Positions 44,272 to 53,406 of a DNA stretch of 64,000 bases are shown here, one piece after another; the first letter of the stretch is position 1; each line of letters begins with the position of its first letter. A program made the translations under genes and the position numbers. The notes beneath the pieces were generated by a model. That model made no database searches. It was not told the origin of the DNA and saw nothing but the letters and a program-made list of their open reading frames with translations. Source of the stretch: Tritrichomonas musculus (lineage: Eukaryota; Parabasalia; Tritrichomonadida; Tritrichomonadidae); the NCBI GenBank assembly GCA_039105265.1, contig JAPFFF010000053.1, positions 186,001 through 250,000 on the forward strand, given 5' to 3'.

Positions 44272-46920
44272 ATGACTTCAGAAGCTGATAACATCATAGA
44301 TTTAAGTAAATACAAAGTGATTAAATATTTAGGACGTGGTAATTTTGGACAAGCTTATCTAATTAAAGACAAAGAGAGTAAAAAATTATATGCTGCCAAA
44401 TCAACTTTGCATGAAATCCAAAAATACGATCCAGAATCCAAAATAGATCAAAATTCAATACTTTACCTTTATCGCGAAATTAAAATTATGGCTTCATTAA
44501 ATCATCCATCTATTATTAAATATATGGGTTATAATCCTTTAAATTTTGAAGGTGATAGATATATAACAATAATTTCTGAATATGCTCCAAATGGTTCACT
44601 TCGGCAATACATCAATTTAGAAATGGCGAAACAATCACCAAATAATTGGACTGATACGATAAAATTAATAAATATTTACGGAATTGCCTCAGGTATGTCA
44701 TATTTACATAAACACGATATAATTCACCGAGATTTGAAGCCAGAAAATATTTTATTAGATTCTAATTATTATCCTAAAATTTCAGATTTTGGTCTCTCCA
44801 AAATCACAAATTCAATTTCAACAAGTATGAATATTCAATCAAGTTACGGAGTAAAAGGGTCTCCTCTTTTTATGGCCCCAGAAATATTTATCTCAGAATC
44901 ATATTCTACATCAAGCGACGTTTATGCTTTTTCAATTGTTGTCTATTGCCTAATTACTGGATTGAATCCATTTCAGGAATGCAAACTTCTTGAAATTATA
45001 GATAAAGTTAGTTCTGGCGAGCGACCGTTTATTCCAGAAAAAGTTCCTTCTGCATACAAAAAGTTAATAGAAAAATGTTGGTCTCAAAATCCAAAAGATA
45101 GGCCATCATTTGATGAAATCAAAGAAACCGTTAAAACCGATAACGGTTTTATCACAGAAAAAGTTGATAATACTGAATTTCAGCAATTTGTAGAGTTCAT
45201 TGATAAATATGAGACAAGTTTCGACTTTTTGAGAGGACCACATCACCTCACCACCTTTAGCTCTACAATAAGCAAGCACATAGATTTTGACTCACCAAAC
45301 TTTTTGGATCAAACTGTTGTTTTCCCTTCTGAAGACTATGAAAAATTGAACGCTGATTCAAAAAGTTTAATCAATGAATCAGAAAAAGATCCTCACAAAA
45401 AGTTTAATGTGGCAAAAAATTTAATTGAAGGCTTAAATGGCTTTCAAAAAAACGTTATTTTGGGATTCAATTATTTGAGAGCTTCTATGTTTGATTGTGA
45501 GAATTTCAGTGAACCGTTTTTTTATCTGGTTAAATTGTTGATTGAAGGCAAAATCATCAAGAGTGATTTTCAAGAAGCTCGTCAAATTCTTGATCAAATA
45601 AGAGATAAAGAATCATCTTCATATTTTTATTTATTAGGCTTACTTGAGAAGAAAGAAAAAAACTATCAAAAAGCTATTGAACATTTTCGTGTTTCTTCAG
45701 AAAAAGGTCATCCCGAGTCCATGTATGAATATGGTAAAATATTAATGAAAGGCCAAGGAATCAAGAAAAATGTAATAAAAGCTAAAGAATTATTCGAACA
45801 AGCAACAAAAAACGGTTGTTCAAAAATTTATAAGCCAAAATTTTCTGAAGAAAACGTTTTAATTTCAATCAAAGTTTGTTTTATTGGTGATTTTAATTCT
45901 GGAAAGCATGAGCTTGTTTATTTCTTAATTAATGATAAAATTGATGATTACGTGCCTATAAACATTGACAATAATAAAATTCTTTTCAATTTTAACGGTG
46001 AATGTGTGAAATTGAATTTAATCGATACTTATGGTTTTGAAGATTATAAAAAAATAGGGTCTGTTATGTATGAAAAAACAAATGTTTTCGTTTTAGTTTT
46101 CTCATTGATTGATAAATCAACATTAAAAAATATTGTTGATAAATGGTTCAATATTATCAAGGATTATAAAAAAAATTCGAATATATTCTTATTAGGTGTT
46201 GATCTTGATAAATGGTCAGATGAAAAATATTTAAATAGAGTTTCTCAATCAGAAATTGATGATGTTAAAAAAATTATTCAATCTGATTTTGATTTATTAT
46301 GCTCTTATTCGACAGGTGAAAATTTGACCAATTTTAAGAGCGTTTTGATCGAAAATTTCTTTAAGAATTTTTATCGAAAAAAAGATAAAATTGACTTAAA
46401 GGTGTTATTTGTTGGAAATAAAGATTCTGGTCAATTTGATCTTCTTCAGTTTATTGATAAGGATAAAAAATTCAATCATTTAAATAAAGTTATTAAATAT
46501 GTGAATTATCACGGTAAAAAAGTGAACTTAAATTTGTTTGCAACCCCTGGTGAAGAAGGTCATAATAAAATTAGAATTATAGCATATGATAAAGCTGATG
46601 TGATTGTTCTCGTTTTTTCGTTGATTGATAAAGATTCTTTCCTGAGTTTGTTTAGAACGTATCTGAAAGAAATTGAAAATTTAGCACCGAAGGCTGCATT
46701 GTTGCTCGTTGGCGTTGACCTTGATAAATGGGATAGAGTTTCACTCGATCCGAATTTCGTGATAGATTCTCAGTTGGAAACATACGCTAATAATGAACTT
46801 TTCCAGCAGACAATTTTGTGTTCATACAAAACAGGTGAAAATATGGATGACTTTTGTAAGCAGATAATTAAAAATTATATAATCAAAAATAGTAATGATA
46901 ATGCATGCATTGCTTTTTAA
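44272..46920 (+). CDS. Protein kinase - Sel1 - double Rho-like GTPase fusion with CAAX end, 882 aa
   Basis: An active-looking TKL-type kinase domain is at residues 13-285: GRGNFGQAYLIK loop, AAKS lysine, IIHRDLKPENILL, SDFGLSK and MAPEIF. A helical region follows, then Sel1-like repeats at about 449-520 (YLLGLLEKKEKNYQKAIEHF; YEYGKILMKGQGIKKN). Two Ras/Rho-like domains come next, at about 529-700 and 703-875. Both are degenerate. The P-loops are GDFNSGKH and GNKDSGQF, and the base motif is GVDLDKW in place of TKxD. DTYGFE of the first keeps the DxxG line; the second has ATPGEE. The last four residues, CIAF, form a CAAX box, so prenylation and membrane anchoring are likely. Catalytic signalling output with GTPase-like scaffolding is inferred. 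It is a single open frame. Confidence 0.85.
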   Translation: MTSEADNIIDLSKYKVIKYLGRGNFGQAYLIKDKESKKLYAAKSTLHEIQKYDPESKIDQNSILYLYREIKIMASLNHPSIIKYMGYNPLNFEGDRYITIISEYAPNGSLRQYINLEMAKQSPNNWTDTIKLINIYGIASGMSYLHKHDIIHRDLKPENILLDSNYYPKISDFGLSKITNSISTSMNIQSSYGVKGSPLFMAPEIFISESYSTSSDVYAFSIVVYCLITGLNPFQECKLLEIIDKVSSGERPFIPEKVPSAYKKLIEKCWSQNPKDRPSFDEIKETVKTDNGFITEKVDNTEFQQFVEFIDKYETSFDFLRGPHHLTTFSSTISKHIDFDSPNFLDQTVVFPSEDYEKLNADSKSLINESEKDPHKKFNVAKNLIEGLNGFQKNVILGFNYLRASMFDCENFSEPFFYLVKLLIEGKIIKSDFQEARQILDQIRDKESSSYFYLLGLLEKKEKNYQKAIEHFRVSSEKGHPESMYEYGKILMKGQGIKKNVIKAKELFEQATKNGCSKIYKPKFSEENVLISIKVCFIGDFNSGKHELVYFLINDKIDDYVPINIDNNKILFNFNGECVKLNLIDTYGFEDYKKIGSVMYEKTNVFVLVFSLIDKSTLKNIVDKWFNIIKDYKKNSNIFLLGVDLDKWSDEKYLNRVSQSEIDDVKKIIQSDFDLLCSYSTGENLTNFKSVLIENFFKNFYRKKDKIDLKVLFVGNKDSGQFDLLQFIDKDKKFNHLNKVIKYVNYHGKKVNLNLFATPGEEGHNKIRIIAYDKADVIVLVFSLIDKDSFLSLFRTYLKEIENLAPKAALLLVGVDLDKWDRVSLDPNFVIDSQLETYANNELFQQTILCSYKTGENMDDFCKQIIKNYIIKNSNDNACIAF

Positions 46921-47307
46921 TAAAATTTATCTGTTTTTGATGAATTAACATATTATAATCAACTCAATTTTCAGTTTTTTCAAAAACACTACTGTTGGAG
47001 TTAAATATATATATAATATTATATTTTCTTTTTATTAATAGAAAAAAATTAAATTTTAAATAATAAATGTTCAAGATAATTAGAATCATATTTAAATAGG
47101 TACTTTTTGAATGATTATTCAAAAAGTGACTTGCCAACTCATTCATTTCGTTATCTAACAATAAAAGAGTTTTTAGAAAGAAGAGAAAAAGTTATCAAAA
47201 ACAATGAAGTTTTATTTTATACAGTTGGGTAAAATTAAGATATAAAATAAAGTGTCGTTTTCAATTATTTTAGGTCAAAAATTGACCTTATTATTATTTC
47301 ATTTTTT
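46921..47307. other. Spacer between kinase fusion and BTB-F5/8C genes
   Basis: AT-rich, no gene. It ends ATTATTTCATTTTTTATG, an initiator-like TTTCA with its A at 47301, 7 bp before the start at 47308. Nothing else is seen. Confidence 0.6.
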
Positions 47308-48684
47308 ATGGAAAACAAATCTTTTGATTACAAACTAAATATTGAAAATTTAAAAAATATTCCATTTCATCTTTATGAAAATGATTTCACATTTCATCTT
47401 GAAGGTAAAACATATAAGACAAATCGTTTTATCGCAGACTTATTATCGCCTTATGCTCGCCAACTGCATTACTCGGATAGATCAATTAATGAATTTTATA
47501 TTGAATTTGATAAATCAATAGATCAAGAAAATGGCATGCAAATGGAAGAAGATTATTTTTCAGATTTTCTTAACCTTTATGCGTTTAATGATATTAAAAT
47601 AGATCCTAAACGACAGAAATACTACACCAAATATTTTTATGCCCTTGGAAACATTGATGAGTTTTTGCATCTCCAACCAGAATATTCTACAGATATCAGT
47701 GAAGACAATGCTGTTGATCGACTTTTATTACTGATTAATATTATTGGCAAACACGAAATGACAATAAACATGCCAGGAATAGGAACAATACGAAATTTGA
47801 TTAATTTCATTTCTCGTCATTTTGAAAATATTGACAAAGAAAAGATGAAACTGCTGAACATTGACATCATTGAAAAGATAATTAATAATGAAAATTTGAA
47901 ATTGCATGATGAAGACAGCTTATTAAATTTCCTTCTTGAAATCTATTCAAAAGATGATCGTATTAGTTCACTTTTTGAATATGTTATATTCAATAACGTT
48001 TCAAAAGAAATGATGCAAAAATTTATCCAACAATTCGACATTAATCATCTGAATTTGTCAATATGGAAAACGATTTGTCAGCGTTTAATTGGAAACACAA
48101 AATCATTTGCAACACGTTATTCTGAAAAAGCCAAAGTTGCTCATATTTTGCACGATAAAGAAAAAGAATTCCAAGGCATCATGCAGCACTTGAATGCAGA
48201 GACAGGTGGAAACGTACATGACAATGGAACAGTTGAAATCACATCAAATTCAATTGATGGGGATTGTCATCCAAAGAACCTCGTCGACTACCAGAATAAT
48301 GACTCTAATTATAGCTCTGATTCGAGTAATAAAGAGCTGTCTTACGTGTGCTTTGACTTCAAAGATAAGTTAGTAAATCTGGATAGTTACACAATAAAAT
48401 CCAACAGTAATTCAAGCCTTAGCAATCCAAAGAGCTGGGTTGTTGAAGTTTCAAATGACGGAGAGAAATGGGAAATAATTGATCGTCATGAAAACAGTTC
48501 ATCATTGAAAGGATGCAAAATTGTATACACATTCAAAGTTCAGCAAGCAAATTATGGATTCTTTCGTTACATTAGACTTCATCAAACAGGAGAAGGATGG
48601 GATCGATCTGATAAACGTATCTGGTTTTACAAACTAGAGTTTTACGGTGACTTAAAATATGCACAAAAAGTGAAAAATGAATAA
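47308..48684 (+). CDS. BTB-like and F5/8 type C (discoidin) domain protein, 458 aa
   Basis: The N-terminal about 110 residues resemble a BTB/POZ fold (FTFHLEGKTYKTNRFIADLL, SPYARQLHYSD), followed by a helical BACK-like middle (residues about 120-290). The C-terminal 130-140 residues form an F5/8C (discoidin-like) domain: SIDGDCHPKNLVDYQNND, SYVCFDFKD, YTIKSNS, SWVVEVSNDGEKWEIID and FRYIRLHQTGEGWD, with the usual closing strand FYKLEFYG. There is no signal peptide, so it is intracellular. The family is expanded in trichomonads, with function unknown. It could be an adaptor for ubiquitin ligases or a carbohydrate/lipid-binding scaffold. Full length. Confidence 0.8.
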   Translation: MENKSFDYKLNIENLKNIPFHLYENDFTFHLEGKTYKTNRFIADLLSPYARQLHYSDRSINEFYIEFDKSIDQENGMQMEEDYFSDFLNLYAFNDIKIDPKRQKYYTKYFYALGNIDEFLHLQPEYSTDISEDNAVDRLLLLINIIGKHEMTINMPGIGTIRNLINFISRHFENIDKEKMKLLNIDIIEKIINNENLKLHDEDSLLNFLLEIYSKDDRISSLFEYVIFNNVSKEMMQKFIQQFDINHLNLSIWKTICQRLIGNTKSFATRYSEKAKVAHILHDKEKEFQGIMQHLNAETGGNVHDNGTVEITSNSIDGDCHPKNLVDYQNNDSNYSSDSSNKELSYVCFDFKDKLVNLDSYTIKSNSNSSLSNPKSWVVEVSNDGEKWEIIDRHENSSSLKGCKIVYTFKVQQANYGFFRYIRLHQTGEGWDRSDKRIWFYKLEFYGDLKYAQKVKNE

Positions 48685-49015
48685 AAAACGAGAATAATAT
48701 TTTGTAAATCGGTTTTCTTTTTTTAAAATAGTGCAAAAAAAAATAATTTTTTATTTGCTGGAGTTTGCAAAAGAAATAGAAAATTGTCTTTATTCTTCAT
48801 AAAGGGCTGGATTAAATTAATATGTATAGTGGGGTTAGTATTAGGAGAAATTCTAAATTCGTAATATGTATTGTAAGGTTAGGGAAAAAATTCTTAACGT
48901 TAAGATTTTTTTTTTCTAGATAAATCAAATGAGACCTGCATCCAATTATTTAATATTCTTGTGATTATTAAGTTTGTGAAATTCACATTGATGACAGAAA
49001 AGTCGGTGTTAAAAA

Positions 49016-49055
49016 CTCAGTCAGGTGATAGTAATAAAATGGTCATCTGACTGAG
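49016..49055. repeat. Small hairpin
   Basis: The stem CTCAGTCAGGTGA / TCATCTGACTGAG (13 bp with one G-T step) has a 14-base loop. It lies 330 bp beyond the BTB-F5/8C gene and just before the SecA-like relic. Role unknown. Confidence 0.6.
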
Positions 49056-49079
49056 CAAACTCGTCTGTTGGCTCTGAAT

Positions 49080-49560
49080 TCTATTTGACCTGCCAAACAC
49101 GTCTATATATCACTACCTGTTTTATTAGATTGAACTGATAAATAGTTTTGAATAAAATTATCAGTTCCATTTGCAATTCTTGCTGAATTCTTTATAGCAT
49201 CAATAAACAAGTTATCAGCCTCATCAACGATAGCAGTCGTTCGGATTCTTCTGATATTTATGTTATTATATAATGGAATTGCAGTCAATGCTTGGCAATT
49301 GATCATCTTTATTTGATGTACCATATCTATGTCTAAGAGCATCATAGAATTCTTTGAATTTTTTTAGCATCACGCTTTATACATCAACTAAATTTCCTTT
49401 TAATTCAATAGATGCCGTAATTCCCTTCTCAGGTTGCAAGTTGAGCAAATCTTCCTTTTAATCCAGGCGATTGATTAACTCTGTAAAAAAGAAGTGCACC
49501 AACCGCAAAGCATTAAATAATAAATGGCATATCTAACAATTGCAATTAATCGTGCTGCAT
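49080..49560 (-). pseudogene. SecA-like DEAD helicase, decayed
   Basis: Minus-strand pieces include FYRVNQSPGLKGRFAQLATG (about 49435-49500), which matches the KGRLAQIxTGEGKS motor-I line of SecA-like proteins. IVDEADNLFIDAIKNSARIA (about 49180-49240) corresponds to the DEVDSILIDEARTPLI line. The pieces are in different frames with stops between. Large SecA-DEAD-like proteins form a known trichomonad family. Only about 0.5 kb of what is normally a multi-kilobase gene remains. Confidence 0.6.
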
Positions 49561-49716
49561 TTTTAACAGTTGGCATTTTCTTGAAATTAATTCTTGCTTT
49601 ATTTATAGTCCAATATTTATAACATCAGATTCTTGGCTTCGAATTCAACTTCAATTTATGGATTATGCAAAAAAAAATGCATTTTATGAACACAAATACT
49701 AGGAATTGTTTTTTTG

Positions 49717-49746
49717 CAATCGTCCTGATTATAATCAGGACGATTG
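49717..49746. repeat. Perfect 30-bp palindrome
   Basis: CAATCGTCCTGATTA is followed immediately by its exact reverse complement, with no loop. It is GC-richer than its surroundings. It could be a binding site or a residual inverted-repeat tip; it lies between two gene relics. Confidence 0.85.
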
Positions 49747-49889
49747 TTAATTTCTTTATGGATCAGTCAAGCAAAACAATAAAATACTAACATAAATTTA
49801 AAGCAACTTTTGATTTTTATAATAACCAAGAAATTACTGATGAAATCCGACAAGTAAAATAATTAAAAAGCTTTTAATATCTCAAACTC

Positions 49890-50433
49890 TTTCCTCAAAA
49901 TTCCATAGATATAGCAAATCCCGCATTAAGCTTAATATTGAACATAGGTTCACTAGATCAAGCATCTATATTATTTTTTAGAATTGGAACACTTGAAGAA
50001 AAAGCATAAAAAATAAAAAACTAAATTAGTTGAAACACTTTTTGTAAAAAAATATACCATTTGTTCCCTATAACTTTGCATTTGATGGAATTCCAAATAT
50101 TGAATTAAGTAAAAAAGATCGTAACAATTTGAATATATTTGGAAGCCAAGAATCATTGAAATTCATTAGCCGCTTTACAAATATATGAGCAGGTAACGCG
50201 GGGAGGCGTGGATATTCAATTTTTTTTAGTTATATTTAATTATTTGAAATTCTACTCGTAAATTGAATAGCAATTTCAACTGAGTTCATTATTGGTTATG
50301 ATTGACTTCTTAAATCAATTGCACTTGCAATGCTTTCTCAAGAATACTTGAGCTCAATGAAGGATATTCGTGAAAATATTGCGTATTTTCTTGAAGAGGA
50401 AGTCAATTCAGAAGAAAATTTTTCTAATAAGTG
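49890..50433 (+). pseudogene. Relic of an unidentified protein gene
   Basis: Plus-strand pieces with coding texture include NPALSLILNIGSLDQASILF (about 49918), PFVPYNFAFDGIPNIELSKK (about 50056) and a final piece ALAMLSQEYLSSMKDIRENI ending in Glu/Asn and a stop at about 50433. They lie in different frames with stops. I do not recognise the family. It may belong to the same former gene cluster as the SecA-like relic. Confidence 0.4.
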
Positions 50434-50884
50434 ATTTTAAGTATTATCTTTTATTTTTAATGTACTTAATTTCTAAAACAAATTGATAAAATGCATTTTT
50501 AATTGGATAAATATTTTTTGCTAATTATTATTAGAAAAGCTCTAATATTTTGATAAATTTGTTTATTTTTTTACGATCATATACTTCGAAATAATTGAAT
50601 TCAATTTTTTTCCAAATGTGAACTGAATTTTAAAAACTTTCAAAAAAGATGCCATAAACGTACATATTTTGAAATTTCTGATATAAAACAATTACTATTA
50701 TTATTTTTAAATAGGAATATCTTGAAATTATCAAATTTTAACAATATGCAAACTAAAATTTTAAGATATAATTATATAGAATGCACATAAATAGTTTAAT
50801 TAATTATTAATCTAAAATAATTTTTATGATATACCAAAATATGAAAGTTGTAGTCAAAAATTATTAGCCATTTTCAATTAGTAG
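50434..50884. other. Spacer and promoter of the 348-aa gene
   Basis: AT-rich, no gene. The end CCATTTTCAATTAGTAGATG gives an initiator-like TTTCA about 10 bp before the ATG. Confidence 0.55.
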
Positions 50885-51931
50885 ATGCCAACTAATAGTG
50901 GCATTTTTTCAGCAAATACAGCTAGATCAAATAGTTTGATAGCAAAGAATGAAAACAAAATAATTCATTATCGTGAATTGCTAGGTCAAGTATTCGAAAT
51001 TTTTCCTATATCTAACGAAATCTTTGAAATTAAAATAAGAAGTTTATGTCTGCCTAAGAAAATAACATGTATAGGTGATGCTGCCTTTTGGCAACCAAAT
51101 TTTGATATTTCTCTTGATATAATTTTTTTAGGTACTAAAATAGATGAGCAAGACAAACAAAAAAATAGGAAACTTTATGGAAATTTGTATTTGCTTTTTA
51201 TCAACGCTAAAAATAAACAAAATCTTGAATCGTTAAATGATCTCAATACAATAAAAGGAGTAAAAGGAATTCCTTTCCAATTTTGCAATTTAAAAATAAT
51301 TAATATTCTATATAAATCAAATAAGTACTTTGGTTGTTATTACCAATCCACCGAAAATTTTTTATTTCCAAACTCAACGTTCAAATTTACAAATATTAAG
51401 AATGGCTGCATGGCATTTTATCCATATGACAGTGTATATTCCAAAGATAAGTATGATTTATTTACCAAAATGAATAAATCAATCTGCGATGAAATGCTAA
51501 GGAGAGAAAATAATGATACGTTACAATATGAATGTTACAGCGATTTTGGAATTCCAGAAGATAAGGAGAAGTTTTTAAATCCAGAAGGATGGGGACTTAC
51601 CGGTATTGACACTAGTATTGAGAATAATATATATCCTAATTTTCCTCTTGGACCAGATTCATTGAAATCAATACTTGATAATTTTATGAAAAAAGAAACG
51701 ATTTGGGATATTTCATATCATGACAACCTTAATGATTCTTCAGGCAAATCTTTTAATCCTTTTCCATTTAGTGAAAGCCATAATCAACATTTCATTTTTC
51801 AAAAAGGAAAAATATTTATTAAACACAATGGGGTGCTTGAATCAATTGTTGGAGGCGAAAATTCACTTAAAAAGTTCAATTATCAACCAAAATTGAAATC
51901 ATTGCAACCCTTCAAAACTCGATTGATTTAA
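50885..51931 (+). CDS. Protein with C-terminal ricin-like domain, 348 aa
   Basis: The N-terminal about 230 residues are not recognised; they contain EIKIRSLCLPKKITCIGDAA, reminiscent of an LRR_5 line. The C-terminal about 110 residues match the C-terminus of the CH protein at 12773-14254. Paired lines are TIWDISYHDNLNDSSGKSF versus MVWDVSDEENLNPPAGTPF, SHNQHFIFQKGKIFIKHNG versus RHNQHFIYRDGMIYAQQNG, and VGGE versus VGGD. The N-Q-x-F and G-x-I spacing is that of a ricin/beta-trefoil repeat. No signal peptide or membrane helix is seen. Function unknown; a shared ligand with the CH protein is a reasonable guess. Confidence 0.7.
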   Translation: MPTNSGIFSANTARSNSLIAKNENKIIHYRELLGQVFEIFPISNEIFEIKIRSLCLPKKITCIGDAAFWQPNFDISLDIIFLGTKIDEQDKQKNRKLYGNLYLLFINAKNKQNLESLNDLNTIKGVKGIPFQFCNLKIINILYKSNKYFGCYYQSTENFLFPNSTFKFTNIKNGCMAFYPYDSVYSKDKYDLFTKMNKSICDEMLRRENNDTLQYECYSDFGIPEDKEKFLNPEGWGLTGIDTSIENNIYPNFPLGPDSLKSILDNFMKKETIWDISYHDNLNDSSGKSFNPFPFSESHNQHFIFQKGKIFIKHNGVLESIVGGENSLKKFNYQPKLKSLQPFKTRLI

Positions 51932-52863
51932 CTGCATGACATATGACATCCTTATACAAATATGAATTGATTTAGTTTGTATTATTGAGTTTTTTTTGGT
52001 TCAATTACGGCAGAACCAATTTATCAGATTATTTTAAGTATGATATAAAATACTCATAACTCAATTCATATTTGAATAAAGATATCATATGCATGCAGCT
52101 ATTACAGAATACTCTTTAAACAAAATGAAAAATATTGAAAAAATAAATAATTTACATTCTTTCAATCTTTTTTTTTTTTTTTTTTTAAATATCATTTATT
52201 AAATCAAAATTCATCATGTAGTTTTGAAAATAATATAATATGTTATTTTTTATTATATTGTTGATCTTTTTGTAATATATTTAATATCATCAATTATACA
52301 TTGCCATAATTAAGGATTGATGACATTATAAATATAGTTAAGATAGTTAATATTATTTACTCCAATGTTATATAAATAATTTGTGTGGGAAAAAATGTTA
52401 TAAAACTTAATATTTTTTTGACGCCATTTTCAAAGAGACTGTTGAACTTCATGATTCCAAGAAAACAGTAACCGTTGTTTCATAAAAGTCTTTGTATTAT
52501 GTATCTTCTTCGCATTCTTGGCTATTGGCCAATTTCAAGCATGTTCATATGAAGAGACTTGTAGATATATGAGTGATTAATCATATGTTCGGCATCTGTT
52601 TGAATGTAGTGACCTCATCTTCAGTCTTCAGAACTTTTTTACACATCACTCAACCATTCAGAGTGTCAACAACTTTGAGCACAATTGATCGGCCATTGAA
52701 AATAAATTATTTTCTACAATATACAAAAAGTTTGTTATATTTTTTTTTTATTTTTTTTCTAAAGATTATCAAAAAGGCATTATACTACTTCAAATTTCTG
52801 AAAATATTCAATGCTTTAAAATTTCCTAGTTCAAAGACAAATTCCAATTTACATTCTTCTTTA
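51932..52863. other. AT-rich spacer, no gene
   Basis: The spacer contains a T run of 18 at about 52169-52186. A less AT-rich patch at 52560-52700 (plus frame 52573-52878) has no coding texture beyond its first 40 codons and is left uncalled. Confidence 0.5.
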
Positions 52864-53022
52864 CTAGGCTTTAAATAGGTGGACATTTTGATGTCAAAAT
52901 GTCCAGATCAATTAATATTTTAAAGTCCACGTGTCCAGTTATTGGACATATGTCCACTTTCTCAAAATAAAAAAATTTAAAAATTTTTCTGAGCTATGTC
53001 GATCAAAAAAGGTCAAATAATT

Positions 53023-53053
<31 letters not shown>

Positions 53054-53092
53054 GTTTGCGAAATCAACCAAAAATGAAATTGATATTGCAAA

Positions 53093-53127
<35 letters not shown>

Positions 53128-53367
53128 CAATTATTTGACCTCGTTTGATCGACATAGCTCAAATTTTTTAGATCACATTTCATTCATTGAGAAATTTGAA
53201 ATGTCCATTAGAATGTCCACCATAGAAAAAGTTGATGTAATTGAGAAGAATCTGTTATTTCAAAAAATCTAAAATGTCCTAATCAATCAAGATGCCATTT
53301 TATTATCACAGAAAAAGTTAAGCTGTCGAAAAAAGTGGCATGTCCACAATGACCATTTAAAGCCTAG
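52864..53367. mobile_element. Foldback element with poly-T/poly-A hairpin and 8-bp target duplication
   Basis: The ends CTAGGCTTTAAAT and ATTTAAAGCCTAG are perfect inverted repeats. They are flanked by a perfect 8-bp duplication CTTCTTTA (52856-52863 and 53368-53375). The core (52991-53160) is a very long hairpin: GAGCTATGTCGATCAAA, GGTCAAATAATTGC, about 30 T, AGTTTGC, a short loop, then the complement with about 30 A. The interior also repeats GTCCA units. The 8-bp duplication and TAGG tip suggest a hAT-type non-autonomous element. Confidence 0.8.
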
Positions 53368-53406
53368 CTTCTTTACAAAAAAAAAAAAAAAAAAAGTGAG
53401 ATTTGA

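Noticed and set aside
52573-52878. Plus-strand 101-aa frame near the foldback element
   Set aside because: Its second half is low-complexity T-rich DNA and no family or start context supports it.
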